From NCBI GenBank assembly GCA_030706145.1, contig JAUZPB010000006.1:1-64000 (forward strand): DNA of 64,000 nt, written 5' to 3'. Positions within the stretch are counted from its first letter, which is position 1. Every line of letters begins with the position of its first letter. Of this stretch, positions 45,446-53,774 are shown in pieces. Under the pieces are notes generated by a model that saw only the letters and a program-made list of their open reading frames with translations, did not search any database and had not been told where the DNA came from. Source of the DNA: Bacteroidota bacterium. Lineage in GTDB: Bacteria > Bacteroidota > Ignavibacteria > Ignavibacteriales > SURF-24. Made by a program: the position numbers and the translations under genes.

Positions 45446-46324
45446 ATGGAACTAGAATTATTTAACAGGCAGGAAAAAAGAGAAAAAACGGAACTGGTTT
45501 TATCAAATGTTTATAACCTTCCGGCTATTCCTTCAATCATGATGGAAATCTCCAGACTACTGGAAAAATCAAATACTACGACGGCTGAACTGGCAAAAGT
45601 TATTGGTAAGGACCAGGGAATCGCTTCAAAAGTCCTTTCTATTGCCAATTCTCCTTTATATGGACTGCCTAGAAAGGTTTCCACTATCGATTTCGCTATT
45701 CTTATTATTGGATATCAGGATATAAAAAATATCATTACTGCTCTTTCAATGGTTGAGTCCTTTAAGAATAAGACTGATAAGAATCTGAATCAGAAAGATT
45801 TTTGGCTCCATTCACTTATTACTGGACTGGCTTCAAAAAGAATAGCTGAGGACCTGGGCTACAGAAGCGGTAGCGAGGCATTTGTCGCAGGACTAATTCA
45901 TGACCTTGGAATCCCGGTTATCCATAAGTATTTCCATACTAACTTTATTGTCGTTTGTGAAAAGGTCGCAACTCATAAGATTAGCTTTATGGAAGCAGAA
46001 TTTGATACTCTGGGACTTAGCCATCAGGAAATTGGCCGCTTCCTTGCTGTAAAATGGAATCTGCCTTTGGCTCTGTGCGATACTATTTTGAACCACCATA
46101 CGCCGCACCTTGCTAATGAGAACAAGACACTTACTGCTATTGTTCACCTTGCGGATTATGCTACTCAGAAACTTAAGGTAGCAGACTTTTATTGGGATAC
46201 TGACTTCCTTCTTGATGAATCTATTGTCGAGGCTCTCAGGGTCGATAACTTGTCGCAACTTGAGAAAATGATTGATACTTATAAGGATCTTTTAATCCAG
46301 GAAGCTAATTCACTTAGGATCTAA
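45446..46324 (+). CDS. HDOD-domain signalling protein (second of tandem pair)
   Basis: This 292-residue protein is collinear with the preceding gene: VYNLPAIPSIMMEISRLL against VYNLPSIPLVMMEVTRLL, ANSPLYGLPRKVSTIDFAIL against ANSPLYGLPRRVSTIDFAII, and AGLIHDLGIPVIHKYF against AGLLHDLGIPVIHKYF. The pair arose by tandem duplication. Both keep the full domain and neither is truncated. Its role is probably in the regulatory circuit of the flagellar operon. The next gene starts 1 base after its stop, at a TTG. Confidence 0.88.
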   Translation: MELELFNRQEKREKTELVLSNVYNLPAIPSIMMEISRLLEKSNTTTAELAKVIGKDQGIASKVLSIANSPLYGLPRKVSTIDFAILIIGYQDIKNIITALSMVESFKNKTDKNLNQKDFWLHSLITGLASKRIAEDLGYRSGSEAFVAGLIHDLGIPVIHKYFHTNFIVVCEKVATHKISFMEAEFDTLGLSHQEIGRFLAVKWNLPLALCDTILNHHTPHLANENKTLTAIVHLADYATQKLKVADFYWDTDFLLDESIVEALRVDNLSQLEKMIDTYKDLLIQEANSLRI

Positions 46325-46325
46325 A

Positions 46326-47651
46326 TTGAGATTGTTAAAAGATAATACTAATAAATATATATCTTTCTATGATTCGCTTCAGTCTTTACCAAGTATTGAG
46401 CAGGGCGATCCTCTTAGAGAAGAGTTGAGGGGAAATCTTTTCCCGGCTGAGACTTCAGTTAATGCTGGAAATATGCTGGAAAAATATTTCTATATGGTTC
46501 AAAGTATTGTCTCCTTCGAAAAACAGATCTCTTTGGCTCAGGACATTCATGCAATTTCTAACTTGCTAAAACTGTCCTTAAAAAGAATAATTCCTATTAA
46601 GGAAGCTGATCTTTTTTTCTTTAACGATACAAGAACCTGCCTTTTCCCTTTGGATGCTACTGGCGATGACCAGTTCTCAATAATGGTTAATAATGTTTAT
46701 AAAGAAGGTATTCTCGATTGGGTCTTTGATAATAATAAACCTACTGTTATTCCGGAAGTTAATAATTTTACTTCTGCCGGCTCTAAGCTGAACTTTATCT
46801 TCTTCCCTGTTATTGAAGATAAAAAAAAGAAGGGACTGCTTGCAGTTTTAACTACTCTTTCAAAAGAGGACTTCTCGGATTTTGAGTCTCAGAGCATTCA
46901 GATTATGCTCGGCGTGAGTCTTGCTAAGATTGATAAAATTGATCTTAAGGAAAAGCTAAATAAAACATATTCCGAACTTCAAACCTACCAGGCAAAGCTG
47001 TCAAATGACTTCAGACTATCTGCTATAGGTGAGTTGACAGAAGGTATTGTCGAAGATATAAAGTCACCCCTTCAGGTAATCTTAAGCTGTGCCGACCTTA
47101 TGTGCAGAGATGAATCCGACCAGCAGACTGCTGGTAAGGTAAAAGAACAAGTCAGAAGAATTAACTATATGGTTAACAGGCTTGTGAAATTTTCTAGCAT
47201 CAATGAAGAGAAAATTAAAATCCATCCCTGTGATATTAATACTATACTGACTGAATATTATAACCTTATTAAATCTTCTCTTGAAAATGCAAATATTGAA
47301 TGTGTGCTTGATTTCGAGAAGAATATTCCATCTGTATTAAGCCACCCTAGCTATATTTATCAGCTGATGAGCAACATTGTCAGCATGGTTAAATCCAGCA
47401 GTCAGGATGGCGGAGGAATTATTATTCAGACTAGGTCTGTCTCTGAAGATGTTGTTATTAAGGTTATTAATACGGTGCATATTGCTCCCTTACATACTGA
47501 AAACAATTCATTAAATAAATCTTCGGATTTAAATCTTAAAATAATTGATAACATAATGAGAATGCACGAGGGGATTTTTAAGTTGGATTCATTTCAGAAA
47601 AATAGCTCAGTTATAATGCTAAGATTCCCTCTGAGGAGAAGATTTAGATGA
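46326..47651 (+). CDS. degenerate GAF-histidine-kinase-like protein
   Basis: The start is TTG with AGGAT upstream; no nearby ATG keeps the domain. The 441-residue protein has a GAF-like region (about 65-200), a linker helix and a HisKA-like segment, IGELTEGIVEDIKSPLQVIL. The phospho-acceptor His is replaced by Glu243 (compare AHEINNPL with VEDIKSPL). The ATPase part (about 330-441) lacks a DxGxG box and the GTGLGL loop. It is thus probably a pseudokinase acting as sensor or scaffold. It overlaps the next gene by 4 bases. Confidence 0.8.
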   Translation: MRLLKDNTNKYISFYDSLQSLPSIEQGDPLREELRGNLFPAETSVNAGNMLEKYFYMVQSIVSFEKQISLAQDIHAISNLLKLSLKRIIPIKEADLFFFNDTRTCLFPLDATGDDQFSIMVNNVYKEGILDWVFDNNKPTVIPEVNNFTSAGSKLNFIFFPVIEDKKKKGLLAVLTTLSKEDFSDFESQSIQIMLGVSLAKIDKIDLKEKLNKTYSELQTYQAKLSNDFRLSAIGELTEGIVEDIKSPLQVILSCADLMCRDESDQQTAGKVKEQVRRINYMVNRLVKFSSINEEKIKIHPCDINTILTEYYNLIKSSLENANIECVLDFEKNIPSVLSHPSYIYQLMSNIVSMVKSSSQDGGGIIIQTRSVSEDVVIKVINTVHIAPLHTENNSLNKSSDLNLKIIDNIMRMHEGIFKLDSFQKNSSVIMLRFPLRRRFR

Positions 47652-48241
47652 TAAGAAAACTGCTTACACTCGGAATTTTTTTGCTGTTTTCTTTCTCAAA
47701 CAGTGCTGTCTTAGCTTCTAATTCAAAAGCAGCAAGTACTGATTCTGTTAATATTAAGCAACTTATTCTAGGGCAGATCCAAAAAGCAAAAGAAAACCAG
47801 AAAAACCAGTCTGACGATCTTGGCAGTAAAGCTAATTTAAATGCCGGTAAGTACGATAATAATCAAGAAGCTAAATCTGTAGGCCTTTTTTCAACGAAAG
47901 GGATAAACCTTTCGAACAGTATTTTTATGAGAATATTCATACTGCTTGATATCGGTCTATCGATCTTCGTTTTCATTATATGGCGCAGGAGAAAGCTTAA
48001 GAGCGCTGTCTCTGAGAAGAAACAGCTTAAAACTAACATAATGAAATTAAGGGAAGAGAAGGTAGGTAAAAAATCCGACGAACTGCTAGATTCGAAAAGA
48101 AAAAAGATTAGATTGGAACCTGCTTTCCAATTCGGGGCTAATGAAGAACTTTTAGTAAGACAAGCAAAAAGAATGTCTGTCTCTGTAGGCGAATTGCAGC
48201 TTGCTGCAAGAATTAGCTCATTTGAAAGAGAAAGAAGATGA
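47648..48241 (+). CDS. single-span membrane protein in flagellar operon
   Basis: This 197-residue protein has a signal peptide (about 1-24), a polar periplasmic segment rich in Gln, Asn and Lys, a membrane helix (about 96-111), and a basic cytoplasmic tail (KKQLKTNIMKLREEKVGKK). The topology resembles FliO, an export-gate helper, but I see no sequence signature to support that name. It overlaps neighbours on both sides by 4 bases (ATGA), the tightest coupling in the operon. Confidence 0.55.
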   Translation: MIRKLLTLGIFLLFSFSNSAVLASNSKAASTDSVNIKQLILGQIQKAKENQKNQSDDLGSKANLNAGKYDNNQEAKSVGLFSTKGINLSNSIFMRIFILLDIGLSIFVFIIWRRRKLKSAVSEKKQLKTNIMKLREEKVGKKSDELLDSKRKKIRLEPAFQFGANEELLVRQAKRMSVSVGELQLAARISSFERERR

Positions 48242-49437
48242 TTTCGCTAACTCAAAATATTGCAGGACTCCAACAGCTTGATTCCCTCAAGCCTTCTGTT
48301 GTTACTGTGATTGGTAAAGCTTTGCCTGCAGTTAATTCCTTTGTTGAGATCAGTGTCCTTGGAAAATCATCAAACATTTTTCGCCTTCTGATAGATGGAA
48401 ATGTTTTTCAGTCAAAGCTGCCTGTTAATTTATTAGCAGGAGAGTCATTTCTTGCTAAGGTAATCAGTACTGATCCTTTTACTCTTTCTCTTGATAACCT
48501 TTTGTCACTTTCTAATTTAAGTGAATTAAAAATTGCTCAGCTTCTTTCGAAACTGAATATAAAAGCTTCTCCATTGTCTGATCAGCTTTTTAAGGCCTTT
48601 GTAAGTGCAAGGAAAGTTATTGTAAAATCAAGGTTCGAAAAGCTTCTGGATATAATTGAGAAGAATAATTTGAAGCTAGATGATTCTCAGCTTCAATTCC
48701 TTATAAATGTTCTTGATACAAATGAAAATAGCTATGAAAATCTGAGTGAGTCTTTTGTAAGTACATTTAAGCATTCTTCTGCAGCTTTATCTGAAGAGAT
48801 ACTTAATTGTGCGACTGATCTTCTGGGCTCTCATCAGATGCCTGAGGAATTGAAGACCAAAGTAAAAGATGCCTTGCTAATAAGGCAAAATTTATCTGAA
48901 GAAGAGTCAGTCTCTGAACTGCTAATGGTCTTTAGGAAAAGAACCAAACTGCAGGCTGAACTTATTCAATCCCTAAATGAAGCACTGCATTCGGGAGCGC
49001 TGAATGAGTCTGTAGGTAAGAACGTTTTCAGGATGATTGACCTTTTAACCCGATATATTTTTCTAAAGGCAAACAACTGTAAAGTTGGAATTTATAATGA
49101 CTTTTTTATTGCTGAAACAGAAGATGGGCTCCAGATCTTTGAATATAGTGTTGAAAAACCATCTTTCACAAATGAAAGCTATGGCTTTCATCTTAAGATG
49201 AAACCAGATTTGCTCGGTCAGATACAGATAGATGGATATTTTTCGGGAAATAATCTTTTTACGACTTTTATATCTTCAGACAATACTGCTGAAAGTCTGA
49301 AAAGCTTAAGTGGAGAACTGGTAGAAAAGATTAAAAATGGTCTGAACATTAATGTTTCTTCAGAATTTTGTGGCCGTGGGTCAATAGAACTTTCTAAAAA
49401 GTGGAAGGGATTACAGAACATTAATGTCTCGGTCTAA
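48238..49437 (+). CDS. FliK-like hook-length control protein (C-terminal domain)
   Basis: The 399-residue protein has a long low-similarity N-terminal part and a C-terminal domain (about 300-395) that reads like FliK: FHLKMKPDLLGQIQIDGYFS, then LFTTFISSDNTAESLKSLSG and ELVEKIKNGLNINVSSEF, matching the FliK pattern of LxPxxLGxVxV, then a strand, then a helix and GL. FliK measures hook length and switches export specificity with FlhB. An FlhB C-terminal-like gene follows with a 14-base overlap, which supports the call. Confidence 0.6.
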   Translation: MISLTQNIAGLQQLDSLKPSVVTVIGKALPAVNSFVEISVLGKSSNIFRLLIDGNVFQSKLPVNLLAGESFLAKVISTDPFTLSLDNLLSLSNLSELKIAQLLSKLNIKASPLSDQLFKAFVSARKVIVKSRFEKLLDIIEKNNLKLDDSQLQFLINVLDTNENSYENLSESFVSTFKHSSAALSEEILNCATDLLGSHQMPEELKTKVKDALLIRQNLSEEESVSELLMVFRKRTKLQAELIQSLNEALHSGALNESVGKNVFRMIDLLTRYIFLKANNCKVGIYNDFFIAETEDGLQIFEYSVEKPSFTNESYGFHLKMKPDLLGQIQIDGYFSGNNLFTTFISSDNTAESLKSLSGELVEKIKNGLNINVSSEFCGRGSIELSKKWKGLQNINVSV

Positions 49438-49714
49438 AAGCTTAAATGGAAAAGGTGCAATTGCACTTGGTTATAATATTGAAAAAGATAATGCTCCAAA
49501 AATTCTTGCAAAAGGTAGCGGAGAACTAGCTGAAAGAATTATAGCAATAGCAAAGGAAAATAAGATCCTGATTAAAGACGATCCTTTGCTGTTTGATTCT
49601 TTATATTCTCTTGAGGTCGGAGAAGAAATTCCAGTTAGACTTTTTCAGGTAATTGCAGAGCTTTTGGCTTTTGTCTATAGAGTTAACGGTAAAAAGAAAA
49701 AAGGTATTATATGA
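49424..49714 (+). CDS. FlhB C-terminal-domain-like protein (FhlB type)
   Basis: This 96-residue protein matches the cytoplasmic C-terminal domain of FlhB/YscU: AIALGYNIEKDNAPKILAKG, AERIIAIAKENKILIKDDPLLFDSLYSLEVGEEIP and VRLFQVIAELLAFVYRVN. It lacks FlhB membrane helices and the NPTH autocleavage site, as in stand-alone FhlB proteins found beside fliK in some genomes. It likely influences the export switch. It overlaps flgF by 4 bases. Confidence 0.85.
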   Translation: MSRSKSLNGKGAIALGYNIEKDNAPKILAKGSGELAERIIAIAKENKILIKDDPLLFDSLYSLEVGEEIPVRLFQVIAELLAFVYRVNGKKKKGII

Positions 49715-50418
49715 TAAAAGGAATTTACTACGTATCCAGGAACCTGGAGTTAAAGTCTAAGAACCTGGAGGTTGTTGCAAATAACCTGGCAAATATTAAT
49801 ACAACAGGTTTTAAACGCGAGCTTCCTTTTTCTGAACTGGTTTCTCAGTATTCAAATGCACCTGTTAAGCAGCTTACTGATTATACTCAAGGTAACCTTA
49901 TTGAAACCGGTAACCAACTCGACCTTGCAATCAGTGGCGATGCTTTCTTTGCCATTGAAGGCAAAACTGGAACTGAATATACAAAAAATGGCCGCTTCAG
50001 AATCTCTGACGAAGGCTTCCTTGTAAATGAACAGGGCTATAAAGTACTTGGGAAAAATGGTGAGATCGACTTAAGCGAATTTTCTACAGAAGACCTCCAA
50101 AAACTCAACATTACAAAAAAAGGCGAAATTAGAGTCGGCGACCGTTTGATTGATCAGCTGCAGATAAGCCAGATAAATGATCCATCGCTCCTTAATAGAA
50201 AAGAAGGACTTAATTTCTTTTCTCCTGATAATACTTTTAAGGATGCTGATATTGATCATTATGATATTCAGCAGGGATATCTGGAGGAATCTAATACTAA
50301 TCCGATCATTGAAATGCAATCGATGATTGAAATAAACAAAGATTACGAAGCTGGACAAAAGATGATGAATTTCCTGGATTCATCTCTTGAAAAAGCAAAC
50401 GAAATAGGTAAGGTGTAA
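49711..50418 (+). CDS. flgF: flagellar rod/hook-basal-body protein FlgF-like
   Basis: The 235-residue protein has the rod protein N-terminus (LEVVANNLANINTTGFKRELPFSE), a central domain (GDAFFAIEGKTGTEYTKNGRF) and the C-terminal helix QGYLEESNTNPIIEMQSMIEINKDYEAGQKMM. It is shorter than the following FlgG and is therefore called FlgF, a proximal rod subunit. Export is through the flagellar type III apparatus, so no signal peptide is expected. The next gene is 78 bases downstream. Confidence 0.85.
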   Translation: MIKGIYYVSRNLELKSKNLEVVANNLANINTTGFKRELPFSELVSQYSNAPVKQLTDYTQGNLIETGNQLDLAISGDAFFAIEGKTGTEYTKNGRFRISDEGFLVNEQGYKVLGKNGEIDLSEFSTEDLQKLNITKKGEIRVGDRLIDQLQISQINDPSLLNRKEGLNFFSPDNTFKDADIDHYDIQQGYLEESNTNPIIEMQSMIEINKDYEAGQKMMNFLDSSLEKANEIGKV

Positions 50419-50496
50419 AAATATATTAGAAAATATTTCTAAGAGTAAATTTTTAGCTTTGAAAAGTAAAGAAATTATAATCAAAAGGGTAATAAA

Positions 50497-51297
50497 ATGT
50501 CAACAAGAGCTTTAAGAACAGCCGCCTCTGGAATGTATGCTCAGCAGATAAATGTTGAAACGATTTCTAATAATATTGCCAATATTAATACGACGGCTTT
50601 TAAGAAAAATAAAGCTGAGTTTAAGGATATGATGTATCAGGAGGTCTCAATTAACCCGCAGTTCTCTTCGACTCAGGCTCAGAATGAAACTGCTAGTGTT
50701 AAGATTCAGGTTGGTAACGGAGTTCAGCCGGCTTCTACTCAAAAGCTCTTTCTTCAGGGCGACCTTCAGTCAACTGGAAATCAGTTTGACATAGCTATTC
50801 AGGGAGAAGGATTCCTACAGGTAAAAAGACCTGATGGAACAATTGCCTATACAAGAGATGGAGCTTTGAAGGTCTCTGCCAACGGAACTATTGTTACAGC
50901 TAATGGCTTTCCTCTGGACCCTGGTTTCACACTTAATGATGATATTACAGGAATTACAATTGCTAAAGATGGTACAATAGAAGCTAAGGAAGTCGGCGGT
51001 GGTACTAATGTACTTGGTAATATTGAACTTGTTAAATTCATTAATCCTGGTGGACTTCAACCAATCGGCGATAACCTCTATTTGGAGACCACGGCTTCAG
51101 GTGCTCCAATTACAGGAACTCCGGGTGCTAATGGCTTTGGTGAGGTCAATCAAGGCTACCTGGAACAATCAAATGTTGATATTGTTGAGGAAATGATCGC
51201 AATGATTACAGCTCAAAGAGCTTATGAGGTTAACTCTAAGACTGTAAAAACAGTAGAAGATATGATGTCAATGGCAAATAACCTTAAGAGATCCTAA
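50497..51297 (+). CDS. flgG: flagellar distal rod protein FlgG
   Basis: At 266 residues this is a typical FlgG: LRTAASGMYAQQINVETISNNIANINTTAFKKNKAEFKDMMYQ at the start, GEGFLQVKRPDGTIAYTRDGAL in the D1 domain, and QGYLEQSNVDIVEEMIAMITAQRAYEVNSKTVKTVEDMM at the end. It forms the distal rod joining the basal body to the hook. An AAAGGG site lies 6 bases before its ATG. The order flgF-flgG-flgA-flgH-flgI is a common rod and ring gene block. Confidence 0.96.
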   Translation: MSTRALRTAASGMYAQQINVETISNNIANINTTAFKKNKAEFKDMMYQEVSINPQFSSTQAQNETASVKIQVGNGVQPASTQKLFLQGDLQSTGNQFDIAIQGEGFLQVKRPDGTIAYTRDGALKVSANGTIVTANGFPLDPGFTLNDDITGITIAKDGTIEAKEVGGGTNVLGNIELVKFINPGGLQPIGDNLYLETTASGAPITGTPGANGFGEVNQGYLEQSNVDIVEEMIAMITAQRAYEVNSKTVKTVEDMMSMANNLKRS

Positions 51298-51312
51298 GAG
51301 GTTTTTTGATCT

Positions 51313-51981
51313 ATGAGAATTCTGCTACTTATTTTTTCTTTCTTATTTGCAGCGGCTTTGCAGGCTGATCCTATTCTGCAAAAGAATATTGAAAATTATT
51401 TGAAAGAGCAGCTAAAAGGTTATGAAAAGTTCGAATTTGAACTTGTTTCTTCTCCTGCGACAAAACCTTCTGATAAGATAAGTATTGATCAGGATCGCCA
51501 GTTTAGGCTGAGTGGAAATATGGCTTATGTACCTGTAAAGATTTATAGTATTGATGGAAGAAATTCTTCCTCATCTCTTTTATCTGTTAGAGTAAAACTC
51601 TACAAAATGATTTTTGTAGCAACAACTGCTATTAAATATGGCACTGAATTAAAGGAAAGTAATTTTGTCCAGAAACTCTCTGATGTTGCACAGCTAAGAG
51701 GTCTGCCAGTTGAAGACCTTAAGGAAATTTCTTCTACAAAGTCTAAGTTTAACATTAGAGAAGGGGATATACTGACAAAAGAGTCGATTCAACCCCTGCC
51801 GTTGATCAGAAACGGTGAAAAAGTAGTGGCTATTTTTTCGAGCGGAAACCTTTCAATTACCCTTGATGCAGCTGCTAGGCAGGATGGAGCTAAAGGCGAT
51901 ATCATTAGAATTGTTACCCCCGATAAAAAGCTCTTTAAAGCAAAAGTTGTCGATGAAAATAGTGTAATTATTCAAGAGTAG
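51313..51981 (+). CDS. flgA: flagellar P-ring assembly chaperone FlgA
   Basis: The 222-residue protein has a signal peptide (about 1-18) and a SAF-type C-terminal half: VATTAIKYGTELKESNFVQK, EGDILTKESIQPLPLIRNGEKVVAIF, LSITLDAAARQDGAKGDIIRI and DKKLFKAKVVDENSVII, diagnostic of FlgA. It helps FlgI form the P ring in the periplasm. Its gene lies between flgG and flgH, with 15- and 4-base spacings. Confidence 0.93.
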   Translation: MRILLLIFSFLFAAALQADPILQKNIENYLKEQLKGYEKFEFELVSSPATKPSDKISIDQDRQFRLSGNMAYVPVKIYSIDGRNSSSSLLSVRVKLYKMIFVATTAIKYGTELKESNFVQKLSDVAQLRGLPVEDLKEISSTKSKFNIREGDILTKESIQPLPLIRNGEKVVAIFSSGNLSITLDAAARQDGAKGDIIRIVTPDKKLFKAKVVDENSVIIQE

Positions 51982-51985
51982 CTTT

Positions 51986-52564
51986 ATGAAAAAGTTTTTT
52001 TTAGCAACAACTATTTCATTATTTGTTTCTTTTGGCATTTATGCCCAGGATCTTAGGCAAAATGCTTATTCGTCTTTGTTTTCTGACCAGAAGGCAAATC
52101 ATGTCGGAGACGCTATAACGATAATTGTTATTGAGTCTTCACAGGCGTCAAATAATGCAGAGACAAGCGCAGGAAGGTCAAGCAACCTTAGCTTTAATGG
52201 CCAGGCCAGCATGGGATCAACCTCCTCTCCAAGTGCGGGAGTAGCTGTGGGGACAAAAAACGATTTCTCCGGAACGGGTTCTACTAAGACTACTGGCTTA
52301 ATTAAAACAAAAATTAGTGCCATGATTGATTCTGTGCTCCCAAATGGTAATCTCCATATAAAAGGAAGCAGAAAAATTGTAATTAATGGCGAAGAACAGG
52401 TGATCAAAATTAAAGGAATTGTTAGAAATTCCGACATTATGGCTGATAATTCAGTTATATCATATAATATTTCTGAAGCAGAGATAGGTTTTGAGGGTAG
52501 TGGTATTATCAATGACTCTCAAAAACCTGGCTGGATAACAAAATTTTTACATTGGCTGTTTTAA
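51986..52564 (+). CDS. flgH: flagellar L-ring protein FlgH without lipobox
   Basis: The 192-residue protein has FlgH hallmarks: ANHVGDAITIIVIESSQASNNAET, the SMGSTSSPSAGVAVGTKNDFSGTGSTKTTGLIKTKISAMI core, VLPNGNLHIKGSRKIVINGEEQVIKIKG and GFEGSGIINDSQKPGW. It forms the ring in the outer membrane. FlgH is normally a lipoprotein, but this signal peptide (MKKFFLATTISLFVSFGIYAQ) has no Cys, so anchoring must differ from the E. coli protein. Confidence 0.94.
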   Translation: MKKFFLATTISLFVSFGIYAQDLRQNAYSSLFSDQKANHVGDAITIIVIESSQASNNAETSAGRSSNLSFNGQASMGSTSSPSAGVAVGTKNDFSGTGSTKTTGLIKTKISAMIDSVLPNGNLHIKGSRKIVINGEEQVIKIKGIVRNSDIMADNSVISYNISEAEIGFEGSGIINDSQKPGWITKFLHWLF

Positions 52565-52607
52565 CAAACTGTTTGCTTTCAAGAAAATGCCTTTGGACCA
52601 AATAAAA

Positions 52608-53711
52608 ATGAAAAGAGTTTTTTTTAATATAGCCGTTTTACTTTTAATCCTTTGCAGCAGCAGCAATCTTTTTGCTCAAAGGATAAAAGACATTGCCTAC
52701 TTTAAGGGAACTGGATCTGAGCAGATTATCGGATATGGGCTTGTTGTAGGTCTGGCTGGCACGGGTGATACTTACCGCTCATCGTTTACTATTCAATCTG
52801 TAACAAGTATGCTTAAGAGATTTGGTATTACTGTCCCACAGACAGACCTTAAGACACGAAATGTTGCAGCCGTAATGGTAACCGGAAAGCTTAAAGGCTC
52901 TCTAAAGGAAAAAGCCGAGTTTGATGTTAATGTCGCCTCAATGGGTGATGCTACTAGCCTTCAGGGTGGTGTTCTTCTTATGACTCCACTTTCTGCTCTT
53001 GATGGACAGGTCTATGGCTTTGCACAAGGCCCTATATCAGTCGGTGGTTTTGATATTAGTACACCTTCTGGCGGGAGAGTCGCAAAAAACCACACACTTG
53101 CAGGCAGAATTCCTTCGGGTGGAATTCTAAACAGGCCAATTGCACAAGCTCCAATTTCAAACCAGAATTTAAGCATTGTTCTTAGGGACCCTGACTTTAC
53201 TACATCTAATAACGTGGCTAATGCTATTAACCAAAAGGCCGGCAACCAGATTGCTAAAGCCCTGGATGCCTCTGAAATAACGGTAACTGTACCTGGAGAA
53301 AAACAAAATAATATTACTGCTTTTTTAGCTGAGCTGGAAGCTATTCAGGTTCAAAGTGATGTAGTTGCTAAAGTCGTTCTTAATGAAAGAACTGGCACGG
53401 TTGTCTCAGGAAGCAACGTTAGAATCCTTCCGGCTTCTATTACTCATGGAAATCTGAACATTAATATTAGATCATATCCATTGATCTCTCAGCCAAATAG
53501 CTTCTCAAACGGACAAACAGTTGTATTTAATAACCTTGTCCCATTTGAAGAAGAAGATTCAACAAGAACCGTCGCCCTTAATGGCGCTTCAACTGTTCAG
53601 GAAGTCGCCTCTGCACTGAATTCCTTGAAAGTTGCACCGCGCGACGTGATTGCTATTTTCCAGGCCTTAAAAGAAGCTGGGGCTCTTGTAGCAGAACTAA
53701 TTATTATGTAA
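52608..53711 (+). CDS. flgI: flagellar P-ring protein FlgI
   Basis: The product (~367 residues from ATG 52608) has a signal peptide ending NLFAQ and the FlgI body: RIKDIAYFKGTGSEQIIGYGLVVGLAGTGDT, LKTRNVAAVMVTGKL, GDATSLQGGVLLMTPL and VQEVASALNSLKVAPRDVIAIFQALKEAGALVAELIIM. It forms the periplasmic P ring around the rod. An upstream in-frame ATG at 52587 would add 7 residues before the signal peptide; neither start has a strong ribosome binding site. It directly follows flgH. Confidence 0.96.
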   Translation: MKRVFFNIAVLLLILCSSSNLFAQRIKDIAYFKGTGSEQIIGYGLVVGLAGTGDTYRSSFTIQSVTSMLKRFGITVPQTDLKTRNVAAVMVTGKLKGSLKEKAEFDVNVASMGDATSLQGGVLLMTPLSALDGQVYGFAQGPISVGGFDISTPSGGRVAKNHTLAGRIPSGGILNRPIAQAPISNQNLSIVLRDPDFTTSNNVANAINQKAGNQIAKALDASEITVTVPGEKQNNITAFLAELEAIQVQSDVVAKVVLNERTGTVVSGSNVRILPASITHGNLNINIRSYPLISQPNSFSNGQTVVFNNLVPFEEEDSTRTVALNGASTVQEVASALNSLKVAPRDVIAIFQALKEAGALVAELIIM

Positions 53712-53774
53712 ATGTGAAATTATATTAAATCTAAGCACTGATAACTCAACACTAAAACTAACTTAAGCAGGTCT

